Shown: positions 7,822 to 14,960 of the stretch, piece after piece
Layout: every line of letters starts with the position of its first letter
Position numbering within the stretch: the first letter of the stretch is position 1
Assembly: GCA_937996595.1 (NCBI GenBank)
Contig: CALKVC010000024.1
Span: 1 to 19,538 of the forward strand
DNA: 19,538 nt
Source: an uncultured Chitinophagaceae bacterium
GTDB taxonomy: Bacteria > Bacteroidota > Bacteroidia > Chitinophagales > Chitinophagaceae
Direction: 5' to 3'
Notes under the pieces: model-generated
What the model was told of the DNA's origin: nothing
What the model saw: only the letters and a program-made list of their open reading frames with translations
Databases searched by the model: none
Translations under genes and position numbers: made by a program

Positions 7822-8302
7822 ATGCAATTTCATATTCGTGCCTGTAGTAAACATACAGATATGAAAAATATGCTCAATCGTAGTATACAGGCTTCCGCTT
7901 CTGGCAGCACGGAATTTACTTTTAAATTGAATACATACGGCACGTACCAGGCAACCGGCGTTTTCAATAACATTACACCGGGTACCTATACCGCTTTTGC
8001 AAAGGATACCGACGGTTGTGAAAAAAACAGCATCCGTTACCGTTAGTGCAGGTGTTAAAGGACCTTTATTTACACAGGTGCGTAACCTCATGACGGTGAA
8101 ATGCCAGCCATGCCATAATAATACTGTTCAAAACGGTACCATGAACTGGGAAGTGGATTGTAATATTGTTGCCAACCAGGCACGAATCAAAGTAAGGGCG
8201 GTTGATGAAGGAACCATGCCGGCAGGCGGACCATCATTAACAGCCACCGAGAAAGCCATTATAACAGACTGGATAAATGGCGGTGGAAAACTAACGGATT
8301 AA
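7822..8302 (+). pseudogene. Frameshifted, 5'-truncated SprB-like repeat / cytochrome c-like (CxxCH) protein
   Basis: Two overlapping frames together encode one protein. The frame from 7822 gives an SprB-type repeat (Y-Q-A-T-G-V-F-N-N-I-T-P-G-T-Y-T, then A-K-D-T-D-G-C-E-K). After the A7 run at 8021-8027 the sense continues in the +1 frame (T-A-S-V-T-V-S-A-G), then a heme-c-like domain: L-F-T-Q-V-R-N-L-M, C-Q-P-C-H, V-D-C-N-I-V-A-N, G-T-M-P-A-G-G-P and I-T-D-W-I-N-G-G-G-K-L-T-D. Removing one A restores a continuous frame. The 5' end also lacks the signal or lipoprotein peptide expected for an exported heme protein; the ATG at 7822 or 7861 leads straight into the repeat. It is therefore a decayed gene or, for the frameshift alone, a homopolymer sequencing error or slippage site. 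It begins 16 nt after the anti-sigma gene. Confidence 0.72.
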
Positions 8303-8371
8303 CCGGGTTTAAACATCATATATAGGGTTAATGTCAGGCGTTTATTATATAATTTTCCGGGCATACATAGG

Positions 8372-8391
8372 CTAACGGTTGTTAGTTTTTT
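8372..8391 (+). terminator. Short intrinsic terminator candidate
   Basis: CTAAC, loop GGTT, GTTAG, followed by six T's. The stem is only five pairs, but the T run is clean. It lies 70 nt beyond the stop of the cytochrome-like remnant and would close the sigma/anti-sigma transcription unit before the rpsP promoter region. Confidence 0.45.
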
Positions 8392-8410
8392 CATGGTTAT
8401 ATTACCTTCG
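8379..8410 (+). promoter_or_regulatory. Weak upstream promoter candidate before rpsP
   Basis: TTG at 8379-8381 is followed by 21 nt and then TACCTTCG at 8403-8410, one base from TAnnTTTG and with the same TTCG ending as the nearer rpsP promoter candidate. It is followed by a 12-codon open frame from ATG 8433 that I do not recognise. The rest of 8411-8480 is AT-rich and shows nothing else. Confidence 0.22.
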
Positions 8411-8490
8411 GTTATTATAAATATAAGATTACCATGCAGTTAGATAATATTTCATCCATTGTAACCCCATAATTTAAGATGCCCGTTTTT

Positions 8491-8521
8491 TTGGATTTTC
8501 ACTTTCCGTTCCTTATCTTCG
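8491..8521 (+). promoter_or_regulatory. Probable rpsP promoter (TTG - 20 nt - TATCTTCG)
   Basis: TTG at 8491-8493 and TATCTTCG at 8514-8521 are separated by 20 nt, fitting the Bacteroidota -33/-7 layout with one mismatch in the -7 element. The implied leader is about 55 nt. It contains AAGGAGAT at about 8533-8540, too far from the rpsP ATG to act as its ribosome-binding site, and a seven-codon frame (ATG 8572) that overlaps the rpsP start. Confidence 0.45.
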
Positions 8522-8584
8522 CTATCCTTTTTTAAGGAGATAAGAAACCCTATTTATTCACAACCAAAAAAATGTCTATTTTTT

Positions 8585-9070
8585 ATGGCTGTTAAAATGA
8601 GACTGCAACGCCATGGCTCTAAGAAAAGGCCATTTTACTTCATCGTGATTGCCGATGCACGCAGTCCCCGAGACGGAAAATTTATCCAGAAATTGGGTTC
8701 TTACAATCCGCTGACCGTTCCTGCAACTATCCAGATCGATCGTCAGAAAGCATTGGATTGGTTACAGAAAGGTGCTCAACCCACCGATACTGTTCGCCGG
8801 ATACTTTCTTTTAAAGGAGTATTATACCTGAAGCACCTCTTGCGTGGTGTTGGACTAGGTTTGTTTGACGAAGCTACTGCTATGGAAAAATTCACCAAAT
8901 GGAGCCAGGAACATGATGCTCATGTAGCCAGGCGCCAGGGTGCCCATAAAAAAGCACGTACAGACCGCCGCGATACACCCGTAGTGAAAAAAGTTGCAGA
9001 AAAAGCTCCGGAAGCAGCTCCTGCACAGGAAGCAGCACCGGCATCTGAAGAAACCCCAACAGCAGAATAA
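8585..9070 (+). CDS. rpsP: 30S ribosomal protein S16
   Basis: The protein begins M-A-V-K-M-R-L-Q-R-H-G and continues R-P-F-Y-F-I-V-I-A-D-A-R-S-P-R-D-G-K-F-I, diagnostic of S16, which binds 16S rRNA and stabilises the 5' domain of the small subunit. At 161 residues it is about twice the length of E. coli S16: the S16 fold occupies the first 80 or so, then a conserved-looking region (L-L-R-G-V-G-L-G-L-F-D-E) and an Ala/Pro/Glu-rich tail from about 130. Such extensions are usual in Bacteroidota. It is followed by a perfect intrinsic terminator and then rimM, the classic neighbour. The start is the ATG before A-V-K; an overlapping frame from 8572 ends inside the gene. Confidence 0.96.
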   Translation: MAVKMRLQRHGSKKRPFYFIVIADARSPRDGKFIQKLGSYNPLTVPATIQIDRQKALDWLQKGAQPTDTVRRILSFKGVLYLKHLLRGVGLGLFDEATAMEKFTKWSQEHDAHVARRQGAHKKARTDRRDTPVVKKVAEKAPEAAPAQEAAPASEETPTAE

Positions 9071-9097
9071 ACATCTCTGTTCCAGTTAATTCATTTG

Positions 9098-9125
9098 AGT
9101 CCCGTTTTATAACGGGACTTTTTTT
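9098..9125 (+). terminator. Strong intrinsic terminator after rpsP
   Basis: AGTCCCGTT, loop TTAT, AACGGGACT: a perfect nine-pair stem running into seven T's (9119-9125). It lies 28 nt after the rpsP stop and 50 nt before rimM, so most rpsP transcripts should end here and rimM probably depends on readthrough or its own promoter. Confidence 0.9.
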
Positions 9126-9175
9126 ATATTATGTAACACACAGGGCCTGCAGAATCCATTAACTTGCATATCATT

Positions 9176-9691
9176 ATGCCTGAATACTTTAAAATAGGAA
9201 AATTTGCTGCCAGCTACGGGCTGCTGGGAGAACTGGTGCTTAAACACAACCTGGGTAAAAAGACATCCCTCAAAGGCCTGGAAGCCATTTATATTGAATC
9301 CAGGAAAGATGATTTCCTGCCTTATTTTATTGAAAAGACTTCCATAAAAAGTGATGATGAAACGTACATTAAACTAGAAACGGTAAATACAAAAGAGAGC
9401 GCCCGCAAACTTACTCCCAAAGAAGTGTGGCTGGAAGAAAATGATTTTAAAAAATTCGCCGCCAAATCTTCACCCATTTCTTTGCTTGGTTTTTCCATGT
9501 TTGACGGTGATACGGAACTGGGTGAAATCATTGAAGTAATTGAACAGCCGCACCAGGTTTTATGCACAGTGATGTATAAGGGAAATGAAGCGCTGATACC
9601 TGTTCATGAGGCCAGCCTCGTTAAATTAGACCAGAAGCGAAAAAAAGTATACGTTGACCTTCCTGAAGGCTTACTGGATATATACAGTTAA
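9176..9691 (+). CDS. rimM: Ribosome maturation factor RimM
   Basis: I start at ATG 9176 (M-P-E-Y-F-K-I-G-K-F), giving 171 residues; a TTG at 9164 would add four (M-H-I-I). The N-terminal domain has the family signature I-G-K-F-A-A-S-Y-G-L-L-G-E-L, and the C-terminal half is the PRC-barrel (E-V-I-E-Q-P-H-Q-V-L; E-A-L-I-P-V-H-E-A-S-L-V). RimM binds S19 and helps fold the 3' (head) domain of the 30S subunit. It is next to rpsP as in many bacteria, but a strong terminator separates them. Length is normal (about 165-185). TrmD, a frequent downstream partner, is absent; dinB follows. Confidence 0.93.
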   Translation: MPEYFKIGKFAASYGLLGELVLKHNLGKKTSLKGLEAIYIESRKDDFLPYFIEKTSIKSDDETYIKLETVNTKESARKLTPKEVWLEENDFKKFAAKSSPISLLGFSMFDGDTELGEIIEVIEQPHQVLCTVMYKGNEALIPVHEASLVKLDQKRKKVYVDLPEGLLDIYS

Positions 9692-9783
9692 TGGAAGGGT
9701 TATTTTTCAGACTGCACTATTGATTCAGCTTTCATCTTCATAAGCATCCACCTAATTAGCACGATCATTTTGTATATTTACTT

Positions 9784-10929
9784 GTGAAACTTCCGCAACG
9801 TATCATAGCACATTTTGACCTTGATTCGTTTTTTGTTTCTGTAGAAATACTGAATGATTCATCTTTAAAAGGTAAACCGGTTATTGTTGGCGGGAGAGAC
9901 AGGGGTGTGGTGGCTGCCTGCAGTTACGAAGCCCGCAGGTTTGGCATCCATTCTGCCATGCCTTCCGCAAAAGCTAAAATGCTTTGCCCACAGGCTATTT
10001 TCCTTAAAGGAAACAGAACCGACTACAGCAGGTATTCACGCTGGGTTACCCAGATAATAGCAGCTAAAGCGCCTTTGTTTGAAAAAGCATCCATCGATGA
10101 ATTTTACCTTGACCTTACAGGGATGGACAAATTTTTCAATCCCCTCCAATGGACCATCAACCTGCGCAGCCAGATCATGGATGAAACGAAATTGCCCATT
10201 TCATTCGGGCTGGCATCCAATAAGATGCTGGCCAAGATGGCAACCAACCAGGCAAAACCTAATGGTTTCCTGCAGGTGCCATTCGGAAAGGAAAAAGAAT
10301 TCCTGTCGCCATTGCCCGTAAGTGATATTCCCGGAGTAGGTGAACATACAAACCTTGTACTGAAATCTATGGGCATAGAGACCATTCAGCAGGTATACGA
10401 TACCGGTAGTGAAATGCTTGAAGAAAAGATGGGTAAATGGGGCAGCGACCTGTGGATGAAAAGCCAGGGCATTCATAACAGTACCGTATCTCCGTATCAC
10501 GAAGCAAAATCAATTTCCTCTGAAAATACTTTTGATGAGAATAAAGCTGACCTCGCATTCCTGAAAAAGGAACTGGTTAGGCTTACGGAAAAAGTCTGTT
10601 TTGAACTGAGGCGCGATGAAAAAGTAGCCGGCTGTATTGCGGTAAAGATAAGGTACCCCGATTTTGAAACCACTTCCAGGCAAACCACCATACCTTACAG
10701 CAATGCCGATGATGAGATCATACCGGTTGTGTATAACCTGTTTCAAAAACTATATAAAAAAGGAACTCCAGTCAGGCTGCTTGGCGTTAAACTGAGTGAG
10801 CTTACCAATGATGCCATACAAACTAACCTGTTCAGCAATGCGGAAAAAAAATCAGGGTTGTATAAAGCCATTGATGACGTTAAGAACAAATATGGCAAAG
10901 GGTCGGTAAAAAGGGCTTCTTCGGGCTAA
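9784..10929 (+). CDS. dinB: Y-family DNA polymerase IV (translesion synthesis)
   Basis: The 381-residue protein starts at GTG 9784 (K-L-P-Q-R-I-I-A-H-F-D-L-D-S-F-F). Catalytic acids are visible: D12 in H-F-D-L-D-S-F-F and D105-E106 in S-I-D-E-F-Y-L-D. Further landmarks are A-A-C-S-Y-E-A-R-R-F-G-I (fingers), G-L-A-S-N-K-M-L-A-K-M-A-T (palm), I-P-G-V-G-E (helix-hairpin-helix in the thumb), and a little-finger domain. Near the C-terminus Q-T-N-L-F at 346-350 fits the beta-clamp-binding motif. Pol IV is an error-prone polymerase that bypasses N2-dG adducts. No LexA-like box was recognised upstream. It is convergent with the next gene, with a 32-nt gap. Confidence 0.94.
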   Translation: MKLPQRIIAHFDLDSFFVSVEILNDSSLKGKPVIVGGRDRGVVAACSYEARRFGIHSAMPSAKAKMLCPQAIFLKGNRTDYSRYSRWVTQIIAAKAPLFEKASIDEFYLDLTGMDKFFNPLQWTINLRSQIMDETKLPISFGLASNKMLAKMATNQAKPNGFLQVPFGKEKEFLSPLPVSDIPGVGEHTNLVLKSMGIETIQQVYDTGSEMLEEKMGKWGSDLWMKSQGIHNSTVSPYHEAKSISSENTFDENKADLAFLKKELVRLTEKVCFELRRDEKVAGCIAVKIRYPDFETTSRQTTIPYSNADDEIIPVVYNLFQKLYKKGTPVRLLGVKLSELTNDAIQTNLFSNAEKKSGLYKAIDDVKNKYGKGSVKRASSG

Positions 10930-10961
10930 AGGGATCAACCGGATACTGCTGCATACATTGA

Positions 10962-11687
10962 TCAGTGCCCGGCATTCTTTTTCAATTGCTGCATTAATGC
11001 CCTGAACGCTTTCGGGATTTCGGTTTCCAGTTCTATTTTTTCACCATGCATATCTGTAAAGCAGAGTTTAAATGAATGCAGTGCCAGCCTGCTTATCATC
11101 GGCTTTTCTGTTTCAGCCTCCTTACTTAGCTTAAATTTTTTCTTGAAAGAGGAAAGCAGTACCGGTTTCCCATCTCCGTATAACGGGTCACAGGCCAGCG
11201 GATGACCAATATTTTTTGCATGTACCCGTATCTGGTGTGTTCGGCCCGTATACAACCTGAATGAAACCAAAGAATAGTGTTTATCTGCTTCCAGCACTTC
11301 GTACCCGGTTTGCGAAGGCTTCCCATTCCGGTTTACATGCATCAGTCCCTTATGATAAGGATGTTCTGCAATGGGCGCATCTATCATGCCGGCCATATTT
11401 TCTGGCTGGCCGATTACAATTCCCAGGTAGTATTTTTCAACCTGCCTGTCTTCAAAAAGTTTTGATAGGTATTTATGTGCGGTTTCATTCTTTGCAAACA
11501 ATACAATTCCGCTGGTATCCTTATCAAGCCGGTGAACTGTGAAAATAGAACCGTATTTTTCAAGGAGCATTTCCTTGAGCGGTTTTTCAGACTGCTCCCT
11601 GTCAGGAATAGTAAGCAAACCCGCCGGTTTGTTTATGGCAACAATATCATCATTCTCAAAAATGACGGGTAAGTTATTTTTTGCCAA
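10962..11687 (-). CDS. RluA-family pseudouridine synthase
   Basis: The catalytic motif H-R-L-D-K-D-T-S-G is at residues 52-60 when read from TTG 11687, with D55 the nucleophile; I-N-K-P-A-G-L-L and T-G-R-T-H-Q-I-R-V-H are also present. It isomerises uridines in structured RNA, usually 23S rRNA or tRNA; the target cannot be told. There is no S4 domain. I chose TTG 11687 (241 residues; M-A-K-N-N-L-P-V-I-F), which overlaps the upstream synthase gene by 14 nt. The only other in-frame start, GTG 11798, would add a basic 37-residue extension and a 125-nt overlap with no family homology that I recognise. The two synthases are probably translationally coupled. Confidence 0.88.
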   Translation of the reverse strand: MAKNNLPVIFENDDIVAINKPAGLLTIPDREQSEKPLKEMLLEKYGSIFTVHRLDKDTSGIVLFAKNETAHKYLSKLFEDRQVEKYYLGIVIGQPENMAGMIDAPIAEHPYHKGLMHVNRNGKPSQTGYEVLEADKHYSLVSFRLYTGRTHQIRVHAKNIGHPLACDPLYGDGKPVLLSSFKKKFKLSKEAETEKPMISRLALHSFKLCFTDMHGEKIELETEIPKAFRALMQQLKKNAGH

Positions 11688-12879
11688 CTTGCTGGTTTTT
11701 GAAGTTCTTTTTTTCAGTATGTGTCTTGAATTTTCTCGGCTGAACGGTCTTTTTCTCCCGTTCCCGAACCGGTTTTTTCCCGGCAGGAATGGCTTCACCG
11801 ATAGCAGCTGAAATTTCCTTATCCGTTAGTTTTTGCTGTATTTTTTCTTTTTTTAAAGCAGGTTTTTTTTCAGCAACCGCTGTGCTCTCAGCTTCCGGAT
11901 GGTTCCGGTTCCTGGATGCATTCAGGTATTTCAACAGGCGTATTTCTTTTTCACTCAGGTAACGCCATTTGCTGCGTTCCACATTTTTTTTGGTAAGCCC
12001 GGCATACATCACCCTGTCAAGGCCTTTCACATCATATCCCAGGTGTTCAAAGATCCTGCGTACAATACGGTTCCTGCCACTATGTATTTCAATTCCAATA
12101 ACAGATTTGTCTTTGGCATCGGCATAGGCCAGGCTGTCAACATGTATTGGGCCATCTTCCAGCACCAATCCGTTAATGATCTTATCAAAATCAGCCCTGG
12201 TTAACGGCTTATCCAGTTTGGCTTCATAGATCTTTTTTATTTCATAGCTTGGGTGAGAAAGTTTTTGTGTGAGGTCGCCGTCGTTTGTCAGCAGCAATAC
12301 CCCGGATGTATTCCTGTCCAGCCGGCCAATGGGATACACCCGTTCTTCCGTTGCTTTTTTTATGAGTTCCAGCACGGTTTTTCGCCCCTGCGGGTCATCG
12401 GTAGTGGTAATATAATCCTTGGGTTTGTTTAACAGGATATAAACCAGGTTCCGGGTCAAAAACAACTTTTTGTTGTTATAGATCACTTCATCCGAGGGCA
12501 TCACCTTATAACCCGGCTCTGTGGCAACCTGTCCGTTTATCTTTATTTTTCCTTCACTGATAAGGGTTACGGCATCCCGGCGTGAACATATGCCGCAATG
12601 GGCCAGAAATTTATTCAGTGGCATCAGGGAACTGGTTCCGTTTTTTACAGGTACTGACTGAGAAGCCGGTTTATTAATCCCCTTTGCTGCCGCTTTCTCT
12701 GCTGTGTTTCTGTTTCCCTTGTTTTTTGCAGCCATCCTGGCCTGGTATTTTTCTTCCTTTAATTTATCAAAATAGGCGTTCTTTTCTTTCCTGGCTTTCT
12801 TCTTGTCCTGCCGGATTGCTTCTTTGATAACGCTGTTCTTTTTTTTGGAAACGAATTTCTGGAATGGAGACTGGCTCAT
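11674..12879 (-). CDS. RsuA/RluB-family 16S/23S rRNA pseudouridine synthase with S4 domain
   Basis: From ATG 12879 (M-S-Q-S-P-F-Q-K-F) the protein has 401 residues; a TTG at 12906 would add nine. A basic, disordered N-terminal extension of about 85 residues precedes an S4 RNA-binding domain (L-N-K-F-L-A-H-C-G-I-C-S-R-R-D-A; I-K-I-N-G-Q). The synthase core has V-Y-I-L-L-N-K-P, then Y-P-I-G-R-L-D-R-N-T-S-G-V-L-L-L-T-N-D-G with the catalytic Asp near 188, and H-S-G-R-N-R-I-V-R-R. A Lys/Glu-rich tail occupies about 322-401. Members modify one uridine in 16S or 23S rRNA; RluB-like activity (23S) is plausible but not proven. The extensions make it well above the 240-290 residues of enterobacterial homologues. 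The RluA-family gene overlaps its end. Confidence 0.92.
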   Translation of the reverse strand: MSQSPFQKFVSKKKNSVIKEAIRQDKKKARKEKNAYFDKLKEEKYQARMAAKNKGNRNTAEKAAAKGINKPASQSVPVKNGTSSLMPLNKFLAHCGICSRRDAVTLISEGKIKINGQVATEPGYKVMPSDEVIYNNKKLFLTRNLVYILLNKPKDYITTTDDPQGRKTVLELIKKATEERVYPIGRLDRNTSGVLLLTNDGDLTQKLSHPSYEIKKIYEAKLDKPLTRADFDKIINGLVLEDGPIHVDSLAYADAKDKSVIGIEIHSGRNRIVRRIFEHLGYDVKGLDRVMYAGLTKKNVERSKWRYLSEKEIRLLKYLNASRNRNHPEAESTAVAEKKPALKKEKIQQKLTDKEISAAIGEAIPAGKKPVREREKKTVQPRKFKTHTEKKNFKNQQVGKK

Positions 12880-12919
12880 ATTTGAGGAATTTATGCTGTT
12901 TTTCAACAGTAATGAACTG

Positions 12920-12927
12920 TAAAGATA
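12920..12927 (-). promoter_or_regulatory. Possible -7 element of the pseudouridine synthase operon (TATCTTTA)
   Basis: TATCTTTA on the minus strand is one base off TAnnTTTG and lies 40 nt upstream of ATG 12879. It is the same TATCTTT core seen at rpsT and rlmN. It lies beyond the terminator hairpin of the upstream gene, where a promoter is expected. Confidence 0.38.
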
Positions 12928-12994
12928 AACAATTTACCTCAGCCGCTGCGTTCACATCACTCAGGGTGAAGTGACCAGTAAATGCTCATATGCA

Positions 12995-13021
12995 AAAGGC
13001 GTAACCATGTGTTACGCCTTT
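12995..13021 (-). terminator. Intrinsic terminator after the Spy-like gene
   Basis: A perfect 11-pair stem (AAAGGCGTAAC / GTTACGCCTTT) with a five-base loop. On the minus strand it is followed by a short T run (TTTTG) and lies 22 nt after the stop of the Spy-like gene, closing that transcript before the pseudouridine synthase pair. Confidence 0.75.
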
Positions 13022-13043
13022 ATAAGATCAACTGCCGCCTGTT

Positions 13044-13673
13044 TTATAATGCTTTCCTGTTTCTTGCTTTCATTTTTTCCAGTTGTTCGGAATTCAATAC
13101 TTTCATCCTTTCCTGCCTGGCCGATTCCTGTAATGCTTTCATTTGTGCTTTCTTCTGCTCCATGCTTAATGACTCGTTCTCACGGATAGCTTTCTGTTTA
13201 GCACGCACCGCTTCCTGCTGGCTTTTTATTTGTGCAGCCTGTTCGTTGGTTAATGAAAGATTTGCTTTCATCTTTTCCAGCCGTACCTGCTCACGTTCTT
13301 TGTTTTGCTGTTCACGTTTCAGCTTCATGTCTGCCATTTGTTGCTGCTGTTCGGGTGTTAAAACAGATTGCATAGCAGCCCTGTTTTCTTTGTGTAAAGC
13401 TTCTTTCCTGGCTTTATACTCTTTTACCGTGATATTTTCCTCTTTTTCCAGTTGCTGCATTTTTGCCCTGAACGATTCCCTGTTTGCCCGCAGCTTTGAT
13501 TTCTGTGCATCAGAAAAATTCAGCGCTTTCATCATTTGCCTGTTGTGCGGTTTGCCCGGCCGGTGCTTACCCTCGTTAAATCCGTCATTTTCATGCATTT
13601 TATGCCTTTTTTCCTGGGCGGTGGCCGTAAATGTAATTGCAATGACTGCGATGATTGATAATAACTTTTTCAT
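13044..13673 (-). CDS. Spy/CpxP-like periplasmic protein (LTxxQ motifs)
   Basis: The 209-residue protein has a clear signal peptide (K-K-L-L-S-I-I-A-V-I-A-I-T-F) ending T-A-T-A at residue 19 before Gln20. The mature part is almost entirely charged helix, rich in Lys, Gln, Glu, Arg and Met. LTxxQ-type motifs occur as L-T-P-E-Q at 105-109 and L-T-N-E-Q at 141-145, with weaker versions L-N-F-S-D-A-Q near 51 and L-N-S-E-Q near the C-terminus. These motifs define the Spy/CpxP group, ATP-independent periplasmic chaperones or stress sensors. Here two repeat pairs suggest a duplicated unit, longer than E. coli Spy (about 160 residues). A His-rich stretch at 24-43 could bind metal, but this is speculation. 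It appears monocistronic with its own terminator. Confidence 0.8.
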   Translation of the reverse strand: MKKLLSIIAVIAITFTATAQEKRHKMHENDGFNEGKHRPGKPHNRQMMKALNFSDAQKSKLRANRESFRAKMQQLEKEENITVKEYKARKEALHKENRAAMQSVLTPEQQQQMADMKLKREQQNKEREQVRLEKMKANLSLTNEQAAQIKSQQEAVRAKQKAIRENESLSMEQKKAQMKALQESARQERMKVLNSEQLEKMKARNRKAL

Positions 13674-13782
13674 GGTTTTCCCTTTATTAGTTGAATTGGT
13701 TAGACTAATGCCTGTTATGAAAGTTTAATAAAAAGAATGTTAAGGAAGAAACAGGTTAGACCAGAATTATTAACTCCTGTCT

Positions 13783-14829
13783 TTAAATTTTACCCTTATT
13801 CGCCAACTGCCCGCAGGCAGCATCAATATCTTTGCCACGGCTCCTTCTTACCCGTACATTCACTTTATGGTTTACCAGGTAATCGGTAAAAACCTGGGTA
13901 CTGTCTTCGCCCGATTTTACAAAAGGAATCCCTGCAACCGGGTTGTATTCAATAACATTGATGAGGTGAGTGGGTATTTTCCGGTATATCTTAACAAGCT
14001 CAGCCGCATCTTCCAGGCTGTCATTCTCGCCACTTAACAATACATATTCAAGCGTGATGTCGTTTTTCGTCTTTTCATAAAAATAATTCAACGCTTCCAC
14101 CAGGGCAGCAATATTGTTGGTTTCATTGATGGCCATGATCCTGTTCCTTTTCTCATCATTAGCCGCATGTAAAGATAGCGCCAGGTTAAACCGTACATTA
14201 TCATCCCCCAATTGCCTGATCATTTTGGCAACGCCCGCCGTGGAAACCGTTATCCGCTTAGGGCTCATCGCCATGCTTTCGGTTGATGTGATCCGTTCAA
14301 TAGACCTTACCACGTTCTTATAGTTAAGCAACGGCTCACCCATGCCCATAAAAACAATATTGGTAAGCCCGGTACCAAAATCTTTTACACTTTGTTCGTT
14401 TAATATGGCAACCTGGTCATAAATTTCATCAAAATGCAGGTTCCTTACCCGGTCCATTAATCCCGTGGCGCAGAATTTGCAACTGAGGCTGCATCCGATC
14501 TGCGACGAAACACAGGCAGTGTTGCGCTTTTCGGTAGGTATGATCACCCCTTCCACCAGGTGGCCGTCATATGTTTTAAAACGCGACTTTAAAGTGCCGT
14601 CGCTGCTTTGCTGTGTGGAGTCCACCGAAATGGCAGGCAATGAAAAATCTTCCTGCAGTTTTTTTCTGCAGTCAAGGGACAGGTTGCTCATCTCATCAAA
14701 ATGCCGGGCATTTTTCTTCCACAACCATTCATAAGCCTGTATGGCACGGAATTTCTTATCCCCGATAGATTCAAAATACTGTTTAAGCTCCCCCAATGAT
14801 AATTCCCTGATATTTCTGGTTTCTGCCAT
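13783..14829 (-). CDS. rlmN: Dual-specificity 23S rRNA (A2503) / tRNA (A37) methyltransferase RlmN
   Basis: This 348-residue radical SAM enzyme makes 2-methyladenosine at A2503 of 23S rRNA and A37 of some tRNAs. The 4Fe-4S cluster motif C-S-L-S-C-K-F-C is at 113-120 (C113, C117, C120). C106 in C-V-S-S-Q-I-G-C corresponds to E. coli C118, and C339 in D-I-D-A-A-C-G-Q-L corresponds to the methyl-carrying C355, so both catalytic cysteines are present. F-M-G-M-G-E-P-L-L-N and L-A-L-S-L-H-A-A are typical. Length is normal. Its -7 element TATCTTTG ends only 4 nt before the ATG, so the mRNA would be nearly leaderless. The gene is divergent from the thiolase. Confidence 0.96.
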   Translation of the reverse strand: MAETRNIRELSLGELKQYFESIGDKKFRAIQAYEWLWKKNARHFDEMSNLSLDCRKKLQEDFSLPAISVDSTQQSSDGTLKSRFKTYDGHLVEGVIIPTEKRNTACVSSQIGCSLSCKFCATGLMDRVRNLHFDEIYDQVAILNEQSVKDFGTGLTNIVFMGMGEPLLNYKNVVRSIERITSTESMAMSPKRITVSTAGVAKMIRQLGDDNVRFNLALSLHAANDEKRNRIMAINETNNIAALVEALNYFYEKTKNDITLEYVLLSGENDSLEDAAELVKIYRKIPTHLINVIEYNPVAGIPFVKSGEDSTQVFTDYLVNHKVNVRVRRSRGKDIDAACGQLANKGKI

Positions 14830-14833
14830 TCTG

Positions 14834-14841
14834 CAAAGATA
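14834..14841 (-). promoter_or_regulatory. -7 promoter element of rlmN (TATCTTTG)
   Basis: TATCTTTG followed by CAGA and then the rlmN ATG. It matches TAnnTTTG exactly and shares TATCTTTGCAG with the rpsT promoter. With transcription normally starting a few bases downstream of this element, the start would fall at or next to the initiation codon. Confidence 0.5.
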
Positions 14842-14960
14842 ATCATCCTACATTTGGTATTTATTTGGCACCTGTAAAATGACAGATCATTCACTTATTT
14901 CTGGGAATGATGCCTGAACCTGCCAGGTAAGATTTTTAATACAACGAAAAAACCTGTATA

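Noticed and set aside
8022..8028. A-AAA-AAC heptamer in the cytochrome-like remnant as a programmed -1 frameshift site
   Set aside because: It is in the correct phase for a -1 site, but the downstream coding sense lies in the +1 frame; a -1 shift leads to a stop soon after. Only loss of one A (or +1) restores the protein.
10933..10963. GATCAA ... TTGATC inverted repeat between dinB and the convergent synthase gene
   Set aside because: The stem is six pairs with a loop of about 20 nt and no T run, so it does not support a terminator call.
11688..11798. Longer start (GTG 11798) for the RluA-family synthase
   Set aside because: It would overlap the preceding gene by 125 nt and adds a basic extension that is simply another frame of that gene's Lys-rich tail; TTG 11687 gives a 14-nt overlap and a family-typical N-terminus.
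12982..13728. Plus-strand 248-codon open frame antisense to the Spy-like gene
   Set aside because: It is Cys/Ser/Phe-rich with no recognisable domain, which is the usual mirror of a Lys/Glu/Gln/Met-rich gene; the minus-strand gene has a signal peptide, family motifs and a terminator.
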